A stretch of 11,996 nucleotides of DNA from CAYNTC01 sp964432925. GTDB lineage: Bacteria; Planctomycetota; Phycisphaerae; Sedimentisphaerales; Anaerobacaceae. The position numbers and the translations under genes are program-made. Position 1 is the stretch's first letter, and every line of letters begins with the position of its first letter. Of this stretch, positions 1 to 6,730 are shown in pieces. The notes under the pieces are model-generated. The model made no database searches, had not been told where the DNA came from, and was given only the letters and a program-made list of their open reading frames with translations. The DNA lies in the NCBI GenBank assembly GCA_964432925.1, contig CAYSPM010000082.1, forward strand, positions 1 to 11,996, read 5' to 3'.

Positions 1-1146
1 ATTTTTGAGATCGAAACCGACAAGGCAACTTTAGAGATGGAATCGCCTGCTGACGGTTTCGTAAAACATATTTTCGCTGAACTCGATCAAACACTGCCGG
101 TGGGAGCACCGTTAATGGTTGTGGGTGAAAAGGACGAAGATGTACCTCAAAGTTTCATCGATTCTTTGAAGGGCGATGTGTCATCTGGCGTTGCAAGCGA
201 TCGTGCGGCAACAACAGTTACTCAAGCCTCGCCGCAGACGCCTGTTGCTAAGCCTGCCAAAGCCGAGCCAAGCAAGCCGACGGGTAAAATATTAGCTTCG
301 CCGCGGGCGAAGAAAATCGCCCAGGAACTTAGCGTTGATCTGGTAACACTTACCGGCACCGGCCCAGGCGGTAAGGTAACAGAGCAGGATGTCAAAAATG
401 CCGCTACGACAAAGAAAACTGTGGCCCCTGAGATGGCAGGTGCTACGGGAGAACCGAAACTCGGCCAGAAGATACCGATGAACCGACTGCAAAAACTCAC
501 CGCTGAGCGTATGCTCAAATCAAAGCGTGAGATACCGTGCTTTTACCTTACGGTACAGGTTGATGTCACTGACCTTGTCGAACTGCGAGTCAAGTTGAAT
601 AAGAACAGCGATGTAAAAATCTCATACAATGATTTTATTATCAAGTCGGTCGCGACGGCATTGGTGAAGCATCCCCTTATGACGGGTCAACTGGAGGGCG
701 AGACAATAAAGTTGTCAGAATCCATCAATGTTGGTTTAGCAATATCTGTTCCGGATGGCTTGGTTGCTCCAATCCTAAAAGATGTGAACAATAAGGACGT
801 AAAACAAATTGCGCGTGACAGTAAGGCTCTAATCGAGAAGGCCCGGAGTGATAAACTTGCTCTGACGGATTTGGAGGGCGGCTGCACCACTGTTAGCAAT
901 CTCGGGGCCTCCGGCGTAGACTCGTTTATCCCGATTGTTGTGCCAGGCCAGTGTAGCATACTTGGTATCGGCCGGATAACCGATACCTGTGTGCCGGATG
1001 GCGGCAATATTCTGGTACGGAAGTTAATGAATATGACACTGTCGGTAGACCACAAGGTTGCCAATGGTGCCTACGCAGCTAAATTTCTGGACTTTGTAAG
1101 AAAACAGTTGGAAGACACTTCCACCTTTAATATCGGTAACTCGTAG
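1..1146 (+). CDS. pdhC: 2-oxo acid dehydrogenase complex E2 (dihydrolipoamide acetyltransferase, probably of pyruvate dehydrogenase), 5'-truncated by the window
   Basis: Transfers the acyl group (most likely acetyl) from E1 to CoA and forms the core of a cytosolic 2-oxo acid dehydrogenase complex. The frame is open from base 1, so the N-terminus lies outside the window; the internal ATG at 37 is not the start. Visible domains in order: the end of a lipoyl domain with the ETDKAT motif, whose Lys (bases 22-24) is the lipoylation site; an Ala/Pro/Lys linker; a peripheral subunit (E3)-binding domain (KILASPRAKKIAQE to TGPGGKVTEQDV, bases about 285-395); and a catalytic CAT-like domain from about base 470 to the end. 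The family active-site motif HxxxDG reads HKVANG (bases 1051-1068), so the usual Asp is Asn. The IPCFYLTVQVDVTDL segment fits acetyltransferase-type E2s. Acetyl rather than succinyl or branched-chain specificity is an inference. The isomerase gene follows after 48 nt, so the two may be co-transcribed. Confidence 0.93.
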   Translation: MFEIETDKATLEMESPADGFVKHIFAELDQTLPVGAPLMVVGEKDEDVPQSFIDSLKGDVSSGVASDRAATTVTQASPQTPVAKPAKAEPSKPTGKILASPRAKKIAQELSVDLVTLTGTGPGGKVTEQDVKNAATTKKTVAPEMAGATGEPKLGQKIPMNRLQKLTAERMLKSKREIPCFYLTVQVDVTDLVELRVKLNKNSDVKISYNDFIIKSVATALVKHPLMTGQLEGETIKLSESINVGLAISVPDGLVAPILKDVNNKDVKQIARDSKALIEKARSDKLALTDLEGGCTTVSNLGASGVDSFIPIVVPGQCSILGIGRITDTCVPDGGNILVRKLMNMTLSVDHKVANGAYAAKFLDFVRKQLEDTSTFNIGNS

Positions 1147-1194
1147 TTGTTGATTAGCTACAATTTAACCGATTACAAGAAAGGGACGCCTGAA

Positions 1195-2922
1195 ATGGCA
1201 AAGAAAACTACAGCGTTACGGTTGGCAAACATAAGGAAAGCAAAACCGAAGATGCCGATGATCGGTGTTTTTGCTACGAGTGATCCGCGTATCGATAAGG
1301 CCAGCAGGCAGCGCTGCCAGAACATAACCGAGATGGCTGCAAGTGTAATCAGCGGCGCGGTTGTATTGCCGGATAAGACGCCCGTTGAGGTGGTTTATTC
1401 AACGGTACTGGTGGATGGTGAAACAACAGCGGATATTGTCGCTCAGCAGTTTCGCAAGGCAGGTGTGGATATTCTGGTATGCATGCCGGACACGTGGGCG
1501 TTCCCGCAGCTAACAGCGATCTCAGTTTTACAGCAGTTCCCATCAAACACACCCCTAAATATCACGTGTGGCAACAGCGGCCCTAAGCCGGGCGTAGTCT
1601 ATGCCCACGCACTAAGTGGCGCTATCAGCCAATATGGAAGAATGGTAGCGCTTAACGTAGGAACTTGGCCGGATACCGGCATGAATCCAAAGATGACTGA
1701 GCAGACTGAGAAGAACCTTATAGACTGGTGCTATGCGGCGGTCACGGCTGTTGCATTACGTGGGCGCAGAGTTGTGATCTTCGGCCACGACTCGATGGGC
1801 ATGGAGACAGCCCTGGCGCACATTATACCTACGAGAAATAACTTCGGCCTGGAAATTACGCGATTGGATATGAAGCTGTTAGCTGACATGCTGAATAAGA
1901 AGGCATACAGCGAAAAAGAGCTAAAGAACCTGCGAGGCTGGATCAATAGGTACGTCGGCAAACGTGTCCAGTTGCGGGACGAAGCGGACAGTGAACGATT
2001 CAACCAAGAGCTGGCGATGTATTTGATTGTACGTGATTTAATGGCCGATTTGAATGCGGTTGGTGGCGGCTTTATGAGCCAACTGGAATGGGGCTCCGAC
2101 CTACGGGGCATACCTCTGCCGGTTGCAGATGTGATGGAGTCGTTCTTTAACAGCAGCTTCGATCATAACGGCCCTAAAGCCCCTCTGCCATACGCGACAG
2201 AAGCGGATGTACAGGGACTTCTAACAATGCTGTTTATGACATATCTATCCGGCGGGAATCCACCTTTGTTTATGGATTTTAGAAAGGTCTGGGAAGCCTG
2301 GGAAATCAAGGAGCTATCTAAAAAGATCGGTGTTAAGAATCTCGATACGAAGGCGGACTGGTACAATAAGGGCCTGGTTGATGGTGACAACTCCGGTAGC
2401 GCCGCGTTCGACTGGGCGGCAAGGCCTGGCACATCTGTCAAACAAATTATGTCACGTGTCAGTATGCCGCTTGCGGATGAATTTTATTTCCCGGGCGGCG
2501 GCAATTCTGTGACATTTGTGACACCCAGCGGAATCGATGGTATCGCAGGACGCATAGCCTATAGTAGTACAACAGGACTTTTCAGTATGATCTGGGACGA
2601 AGCGCACACAACTGAAGTTCCAAAAGAACTCAGTCAAGCGATGTGTGACCTCACGACACCTACCTGGCCACATACGTTCGTTGTCCCGAAATACGCAAGC
2701 ATGGTCGAATATAAGCAGTACCCACCAGCTAACCACTTCCACATGACGTGGAATCTGCCGGTTGCACGTCTGCAGCACTGGATGGATTTGACGGGTGTTT
2801 TGAGCGTCACGCCCTGGGCAGCCCGTCCGAAGTTTATTGAAGGCGTTGATAGGCCTCAACCATTAGTTCATTTAATAAATGGTGGAGAGGAGACATTCAA
2901 GCTATTACGGGCACGCCGGTAG
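1195..2922 (+). CDS. fucI: L-fucose isomerase family protein (ketol isomerase)
   Basis: Predicted cytosolic Mn-dependent aldose-ketose isomerase converting L-fucose to L-fuculose, possibly also D-arabinose or a related sugar. From the ATG at 1195 it has 575 residues, close to the 591 of E. coli FucI. Collinear family segments are visible: GVVYAHALSGAISQYG, DSMGME, NSSFDHNGPKAPLPYATEAD, NSGSAAFDW, TPTWPHTFVVPKY and NHFHMTW. The three metal ligands of E. coli FucI (Glu337, Asp361, His528) correspond to Glu336 (PYATEAD), Asp361 (FMDFRKVW) and His514 (PANHFHM), so the enzyme should be active. I chose ATG 1195 because AAGAAAGGGA lies just upstream; an in-frame TTG at 1147 directly abuts the previous stop and has no ribosome binding site. 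No fucose kinase, aldolase or transporter is nearby, so the substrate is inferred from family only. I see no clear terminator after the gene. Confidence 0.88.
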   Translation: MAKKTTALRLANIRKAKPKMPMIGVFATSDPRIDKASRQRCQNITEMAASVISGAVVLPDKTPVEVVYSTVLVDGETTADIVAQQFRKAGVDILVCMPDTWAFPQLTAISVLQQFPSNTPLNITCGNSGPKPGVVYAHALSGAISQYGRMVALNVGTWPDTGMNPKMTEQTEKNLIDWCYAAVTAVALRGRRVVIFGHDSMGMETALAHIIPTRNNFGLEITRLDMKLLADMLNKKAYSEKELKNLRGWINRYVGKRVQLRDEADSERFNQELAMYLIVRDLMADLNAVGGGFMSQLEWGSDLRGIPLPVADVMESFFNSSFDHNGPKAPLPYATEADVQGLLTMLFMTYLSGGNPPLFMDFRKVWEAWEIKELSKKIGVKNLDTKADWYNKGLVDGDNSGSAAFDWAARPGTSVKQIMSRVSMPLADEFYFPGGGNSVTFVTPSGIDGIAGRIAYSSTTGLFSMIWDEAHTTEVPKELSQAMCDLTTPTWPHTFVVPKYASMVEYKQYPPANHFHMTWNLPVARLQHWMDLTGVLSVTPWAARPKFIEGVDRPQPLVHLINGGEETFKLLRARR

Positions 2923-3813
2923 CGCCTTGTCACACGGATCAAATGAAACTATGGCAACATGATGACCGAAGCCGATTCCTGAGTGTGTTAAAGCTATCAC
3001 AACCATCCTGGTTGCTGCTGGCAATCATAGGTTTTCCACGCATATACCCATCTACAAGGACAAGAAGGTTTTTCTACGAATTATCCACTATCAACGTAGA
3101 ATTCCTACAAGTCGATGTTGATTTGGGCAAACATGTCCGGTCTATTAGTTTTTGGGCCTGATTGTATTCTATAGGTCTCCAGAGGCCTTCGCTCATGCTT
3201 CAACCCGTTCTCTATAAATGAGTTATGCAAAACACATATATCCGGACGAGCGACCTCTTGGCTGGATGTTGGTGTAAGTCCATAGTTGGAGCTTTACTAT
3301 TAAATGCTTTTTGGGGAAAAGTTAGATATATGACCCGTGTTTTCAACATGTTATCCACAATGCTAATATGCCCGCTCGTAACTTTGCCAAAGACATTGTA
3401 AGTTTCTGACGCGTTACAAAGAGGCCCTCTGCCATATAATTATCCCTTGGGATTGTAGGAATTGCTTTGGTGCACAAGTTGTTGCGGATCAGTGATCAAA
3501 AACAACAAAGAAGTACTTAGGGGCAAAACGCCAAAAGATATTTGTTAAACCCTGCATGTGAACTCGCGTTTAATAAATTTACGGAAAGCATAATCATATC
3601 ATGCCCAAGCGATGCTTTAACATGCCAGGCAGAACGAATAATCTAAATTAAAAGCATACTGGTTACGATACGTACATCCTGATACAACAAAAATTTTAGA
3701 TTCAATCATGCACAAAAAATCTTTTTCGATCCTATAATCATTTAGCTCTTGGCCTGCCAAGCAGCACACTGAGAAAATTCATTTTTGATAACAATGATTG
3801 CCTTGAAATTCTC

Positions 3814-3842
3814 TTGACTTTCAAGGCTCAATCAGATACACT
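3814..3842 (+). promoter_or_regulatory. Possible sigma70-type promoter
   Basis: TTGACT (3814-3819) and TACACT (3837-3842) are separated by 17 nt. The -35 hexamer matches the consensus at five of six positions and the -10 at four of six. The -35 lies in and beside the loop of a perfect 9-bp inverted repeat (GCCTTGAAA 3800-3808, TTTCAAGGC 3819-3827), which could be an operator or a chance hairpin. If active, it would start a transcript near 3849 with a leader of about 425 nt before the PEP-CTERM gene at 4275, or an unrecognised small RNA. The call is weak in AT-rich DNA. Confidence 0.22.
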
Positions 3843-4209
3843 TACTTTTGTAAATTGCTCCGGGGGCGTTTGAAATCGAAATGGGGGGTGCTCGCAAGTT
3901 TCCCCTGTTGAACACCCAACAAAATGTTTGGCTGCTTGATAGTGCATCGAGGTTACACTGACAGTCAGCCGCTTCTCAAGGGGGGTGTAAGAATGGTGAA
4001 AGCAAGCTAGTTTTGTGCCGTTGGCGGTGAGGTTGCATTCGTGCTTGCCGTCTATGCGACTTCTGTCACTACACGTGTAAGGAAGTTCAACCAAGCACAC
4101 TACAATTACTACAAGCACCAACGGCAGCAAAACAAGGGGGCGCCTACAAAAGGATCAATCCTAACAGGGACAAGTTGAAATCGAAGGATCGAACAAAGAA
4201 GAAAAATTT

Positions 4210-4228
4210 GCTGTGGGTGGTCTACAGC
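4210..4228 (+). promoter_or_regulatory. 19-nt dyad in the leader of the first PEP-CTERM gene (copy 1)
   Basis: GCTGTGGGTGGTCTACAGC can fold as an 8-bp RNA stem with two G-U pairs and a 3-nt loop. It ends 46 nt before the ATG at 4275. A second copy, GCTGTGGATAGTCCACAGC at 5268-5286, ends 47 nt before the start of the next PEP-CTERM gene. The two copies agree at 16 of 19 positions. The two stem differences (G-U to G-C, and G-U to A-U) both keep pairing. This suggests a shared control element acting either as a 5'-UTR hairpin or as a binding site for a dimeric regulator. No T-tract follows, so it is not a terminator. Confidence 0.55.
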
Positions 4229-4274
4229 GAAAATAAGAGATTGTTGACAAAGATAATTGGGGGATGGCATTAAG

Positions 4275-5030
4275 ATGAACAGAATAACAATAGTAAAAGT
4301 TTTTTGTGTGGCCGTTGCTTTGGCTATTCCGTGTATGGCAGCGAAAGCTGCTCCACCTGATAGTGTCAAGATAGAGTTCACCGGCCACGGCGCCAACGAT
4401 GTCATAGACGTCTGGGGAGGCGGTCAATATGGCACGAGTATATACAGCGGAGTCTACACCTTAGAAAAGTATGAGGGCATGGGAGAAGGAACTATTTGGA
4501 CTGATGGCCCACTCGGTTCGTTTTGTATTGAGCTAAATCAGTATGTGCCGACGGAACAATACAAATATGATGTGAAGATGCCGGAGAATGTTTACAACGG
4601 CTTTCTGGATGAAACCATCGGTGCCGACAAAGCCAGCTATGTTAGCGAGCTGTGGGGTAGATTCTTCAAGCCATCTTGGATGGGGGATGGGCCATTCACC
4701 GGCCAGCAGAATAGTGACGCAGCGGCTTTTGCTGCATCAATATGGGAAATCATTTATGAGGATTTTCCCACCTCGTCATCGGACACATGGGATGTCACAG
4801 TAGATGGAACTGCTGGTCTTGGTGGTTTTAAGGCCACTGGCTTAGACGCAACTACCGCCAATACTTGGTTGGCTGCTCTGGATGGGACAGGCCCAATGGC
4901 TGATCTGCGCGCCTTTGTGAACTGCTGCAAACAGGATTACATCGTTGAAGTCCCAGAACCCGCAACCATAGCTATGCTCGGACTTGGTGGTGTTTTAAGT
5001 CTTGTACGTAGGAAAAGAGCTGCCGCGTAA
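4275..5030 (+). CDS. Secreted PEP-CTERM sorting domain protein
   Basis: A 251-residue exported protein of unknown function. Residues 1-25 form a Sec signal peptide (basic MNRITIVK, hydrophobic core, MAAKA). The C-terminus is a canonical PEP-CTERM tripartite signal: VPEPA at 226-230, a hydrophobic helix about 231-244 and the basic tail RRKRAAA. This predicts cleavage and surface anchoring by an exosortase, which is not in this window. The mature part has a GSFCIELNQ segment (Cys84) and an AAFAASIWEIIYE segment (150-162). This arrangement resembles the Cys and (T)Q-x-A-I-W halves of thioester-type adhesin domains, but the Gln position is Ala here, so a thioester is not expected. I chose ATG 4275, preceded by GGGGG at 4259-4263; the in-frame TTG at 4257 has no Shine-Dalgarno sequence. 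A terminator follows immediately, indicating a single-gene transcript. The PEP-CTERM call is firm; the function is unknown. Confidence 0.9.
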   Translation: MNRITIVKVFCVAVALAIPCMAAKAAPPDSVKIEFTGHGANDVIDVWGGGQYGTSIYSGVYTLEKYEGMGEGTIWTDGPLGSFCIELNQYVPTEQYKYDVKMPENVYNGFLDETIGADKASYVSELWGRFFKPSWMGDGPFTGQQNSDAAAFAASIWEIIYEDFPTSSSDTWDVTVDGTAGLGGFKATGLDATTANTWLAALDGTGPMADLRAFVNCCKQDYIVEVPEPATIAMLGLGGVLSLVRRKRAAA

Positions 5031-5044
5031 AGGAATGTTTTGGA

Positions 5045-5086
5045 AAAGGCCGAGCTGGGATTTGCCCAGCCGGCCTTTCTCCCTTT
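5045..5086 (+). terminator. Rho-independent terminator of the first PEP-CTERM gene
   Basis: GGCCGAGCTGGG (5048-5059) pairs with CCCAGCCGGCC (5065-5075) around an ATTTG loop, with one bulged A at 5053. AAA before the stem can extend the pairing with TTT after it, and a pyrimidine-rich tail TTTCTCCCTTT follows. It begins 15 nt after the stop codon at 5030, where an intrinsic terminator is expected. Confidence 0.88.
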
Positions 5087-5267
5087 CGCCTGGTAGCGAT
5101 CAGACTCAGGAGAGAAAAAGCTCTTTGTAACCTTATAAACTTATTAAGTTATAGATCAGAAAATGAAATCAAGTGTAAGCCGTTGCACAATTAGTAGAAA
5201 GGGGGATGCTTATGAGATGCAGACACTGACGATTATCAACATCGATGGAATAAAAGGAACTCACATC

Positions 5268-5286
5268 GCTGTGGATAGTCCACAGC
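5268..5286 (+). promoter_or_regulatory. 19-nt perfect dyad in the leader of the second PEP-CTERM gene (copy 2)
   Basis: GCTGTGGATAGTCCACAGC is a perfect 8-bp inverted repeat with a TAG centre. It ends 47 nt before ATG 5334 and matches the copy at 4210-4228 in sequence and position. Because a terminator at 5045-5086 separates the genes, each copy belongs to its own leader. The left arm includes TGTGGATAG, one mismatch from a DnaA box, which I take as coincidental because copy 1 does not preserve it. The protein or mechanism that reads the element is unknown. Confidence 0.58.
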
Positions 5287-5333
5287 ACTGAAAAAAGAAA
5301 GTGTAACACTTCGAAAGCAAAGGAGAAGACGTG

Positions 5334-5945
5334 ATGAAAAAGTTAGCAATATCTCTCGTAGTAGCGGGAGTGATGATACTGTTCAGCGCCGCTGCCAATG
5401 CAGGTTTTGTAGATCCTGTCCTGAACCCTGGTGCATCACCTTTCAACTGCGATTTCCCGAATACCCAGAACCAACACCAATGGGAGTTTGACTATAATCC
5501 GGATGCGCCAACACTGACGATGAACGAATATATCAGCTCCGCTTCTTTGGATGATGTCTTATTAAGCGGCGAAACCGACGAGGATCCGATCTTCACTGTC
5601 GTCAAGACTATAGAGAACGACAGTGGTATCACCTGGACGGGATACATACTGAGTTTGTCAGGTGGCGGCGGTGCAACTTTCGTAAAAGGAAGCGCCGGTG
5701 CCGGAGGCAACAAGCTTCAAACAGTAAACTATCTGCACCCTGCAGCAATCGAGTTCACCGGGACAAGCTCAATTGAATCAGTCGAACCTGGTGAATTACT
5801 CACACTTTCATTCGACATCAATGTTCCTACTTCAGGTCTGTTCAACTTTACTCTGACGCAGGAGCCGGTTCCGGAACCTGCCACCATGAGTCTGCTTGGC
5901 CTCGGTGGTCTGCTGTTCTTCCGTCGGCGCGGACTGAGATGTTGA
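5334..5945 (+). CDS. Secreted PEP-CTERM sorting domain protein
   Basis: A 203-residue exported protein of unknown function. Residues 1-23 are a signal peptide (MKKLAIS, hydrophobic core, AAANA with cleavage likely before Gly24). The mature region is beta-rich and Gly/Ser/Thr-rich. It has a KTIENDSGITWTGYILSLSG stretch and an EPGELLTLSFDINVP stretch, a layout common among short PEP-CTERM proteins. The sorting signal is VPEPA at 179-183, a hydrophobic segment MSLLGLGGLLFF and the basic tail RRRGLRC. I chose ATG 5334, with AGGAGA at 5321-5326 as a well-spaced ribosome binding site; a GTG directly before it at 5331 is less likely. It is flanked by the leader dyad at 5268-5286 and a strong terminator at 5971-6008, so it looks monocistronic. 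Apart from the sorting signal it is not an obvious paralogue of the preceding gene, since the mature regions look unrelated by eye. Confidence 0.9.
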   Translation: MKKLAISLVVAGVMILFSAAANAGFVDPVLNPGASPFNCDFPNTQNQHQWEFDYNPDAPTLTMNEYISSASLDDVLLSGETDEDPIFTVVKTIENDSGITWTGYILSLSGGGGATFVKGSAGAGGNKLQTVNYLHPAAIEFTGTSSIESVEPGELLTLSFDINVPTSGLFNFTLTQEPVPEPATMSLLGLGGLLFFRRRGLRC

Positions 5946-5970
5946 CCTAAAGCCCCCCTTATTTATTTGT

Positions 5971-6008
5971 ATGGGCTATGGGATGAATCCCATAGCCCAT
6001 TTTTATTT
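5971..6008 (+). terminator. Rho-independent terminator of the second PEP-CTERM gene
   Basis: ATGGGCTATGGG (5971-5982) and CCCATAGCCCAT (5989-6000) are perfectly complementary 12-nt arms around a 6-nt centre. TTTTATTT (6001-6008) follows. It starts 25 nt after the stop codon at 5945. The stem is long and perfect, so confidence is high. Confidence 0.93.
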
Positions 6009-6343
6009 GGTTAATCCAAACCAACACCGTCATCGTAGCCACGCTAATAAAAGTCGTAGAGCAACTCTGAAAAACCACCGGGACAGACCTCTATAGACGT
6101 CACTGCAAATGGACCTGACTGATGCTATGTTAGGTTCGTTGATAGTGTCCGATCCGTAAGCTTGGGACTGTTCAGACATGCATAATAAGCTTAGTGCCCC
6201 CCTCTGATACGAACGCCAAGAGACAGCCCACAAATTGCTAAGGTGGTGTGCTCGGTCTCCGAAGGCCTGCGCAAAAAAGAGAGGGAGACAGCGACCCCCC
6301 TTTCCGTCATGGACAGCTGGTCTGCCGCCCCCCCTTGAAAAAG

Positions 6344-6381
6344 AAGGAAGGAGTATTATGAGTAGAAGGTCAATAGCGTAA
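6344..6381 (+). other. Strong Shine-Dalgarno followed by a 7-codon reading frame (possible leader peptide or gene relic)
   Basis: AAGGAAGGAG at 6344-6353 is a near-ideal ribosome binding site, 4 nt before ATG 6358. The frame reads MSRRSIA and stops at TAA 6379-6381. The other two plus-strand frames also close within a few codons, so one frameshift would not restore a gene. It could be a leader peptide, the start of a decayed gene, or a chance purine-rich stretch. No hairpin with a T-tract just downstream supports attenuation. Confidence 0.25.
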
Positions 6382-6701
6382 CCGCTTGCTAACTCAATTC
6401 CTTTATATAAAGTATAGGTGAATTATTGAAAAAGGCAAAAAATAGCAACGGAATTTTTTATCTCCGTTACGCTCATAAGTGCTTGCATTCGAGACTGGTT
6501 GGGTTGTAATTTTTGCTCTTCCCTGTGAACATCAGGTAAGATTGCCACTTTATAAATGGTGATATGGTCCGTGCCACCGATATACTCCACAAAGTTTGCA
6601 ACTTACAAGCTCATCATTTCGCTATACTGTGTGCCTACAATATAACGACGTGCATGTTGCTGGCGGAACCAATATCCAATTTTAATACACTGTCGTTATC
6701 C

Positions 6702-6730
6702 TTGACTTTTTCCACTGCTGCGGTTAATCT
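6702..6730 (+). promoter_or_regulatory. Candidate sigma70-type promoter for gyrA-holA
   Basis: TTGACT (6702-6707) and TAATCT (6725-6730) are separated by exactly 17 nt. They match the -35 consensus at five of six positions and the -10 at four of six. Transcription would start near 6737, leaving a leader of roughly 110 nt before the gyrA ATG at 6850. It is the best promoter-like pair I found in the 800 nt upstream. Confidence 0.5.

Larger units (their letters stand above)
2923..4274. other. 1.35 kb gene-poor stretch between fucI and the first PEP-CTERM gene
   Basis: No convincing coding gene is visible. Open frames here, such as 2943-3161 (+) and 3828-4130 (-), lack a good ribosome binding site and resemble no family I know. 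The stretch is AT-richer than its flanks, especially about 3540-3840. It holds a perfect DnaA-box nonamer TTATCCACA at 3351-3359 and a near match TTATCCACT at 3081-3089. An imperfect 29-nt dyad centred on 3492 is built from GTTGTT and GATCA with their complements. A 9-bp hairpin lies at 3800-3827, and there are several runs of five or six G. The last 65 nt are the leader of the next gene. No tRNA-like T-loop or other known RNA fold was recognised. Confidence 0.6.

Noticed and set aside
2943..3161. Plus-strand 72-codon frame just after fucI
   Set aside because: No Shine-Dalgarno sequence before the ATG, no recognisable domain, and unremarkable composition; most likely a chance frame.
3478..3506. 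Imperfect 29-nt dyad with GTTGTT and GATCA arms
   Set aside because: Eleven of 14 paired positions around some centre is near chance expectation for a window of this size; no gene lies nearby to be controlled. Recorded only in the spacer description.
3828..4130. Minus-strand 100-codon frame with a hydrophobic N-terminus and several Cys, superficially like a small secreted protein
   Set aside because: It needs a TTG start, lacks a ribosome binding site, resembles no family I know, and lies over the G-run-rich spacer where C-rich codons arise by composition.
3869..4185. Direct repeat of TTGAAATCGAA (3870-3880 and 4175-4185)
   Set aside because: An 11-mer repeat is expected many times by chance in 12 kb, and the flanks do not match.
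4243..4274. TTGACA at 4243-4248 as a -35 box for the first PEP-CTERM gene
   Set aside because: A -10 box at the right distance would fall at the start codon and none is present there, so transcription from it would remove the ribosome binding site.
3890..4274. Sigma54 (-24/-12) promoter for the PEP-CTERM genes, as known for PrsK/PrsR-controlled genes in other bacteria
   Set aside because: No GG-N10-GC pair in a TGGCAC-N5-TTGC context was found upstream of either gene.
5268..5286. Reading the dyad as an intrinsic terminator or attenuator
   Set aside because: It is followed by an A-rich stretch, not a T-tract, and the copy at 4210-4228 also lacks one.
6030..6233. Minus-strand 67-codon frame between the second PEP-CTERM gene and gyrA
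   Set aside because: No ribosome binding site, no family resemblance and no conserved-looking motif.
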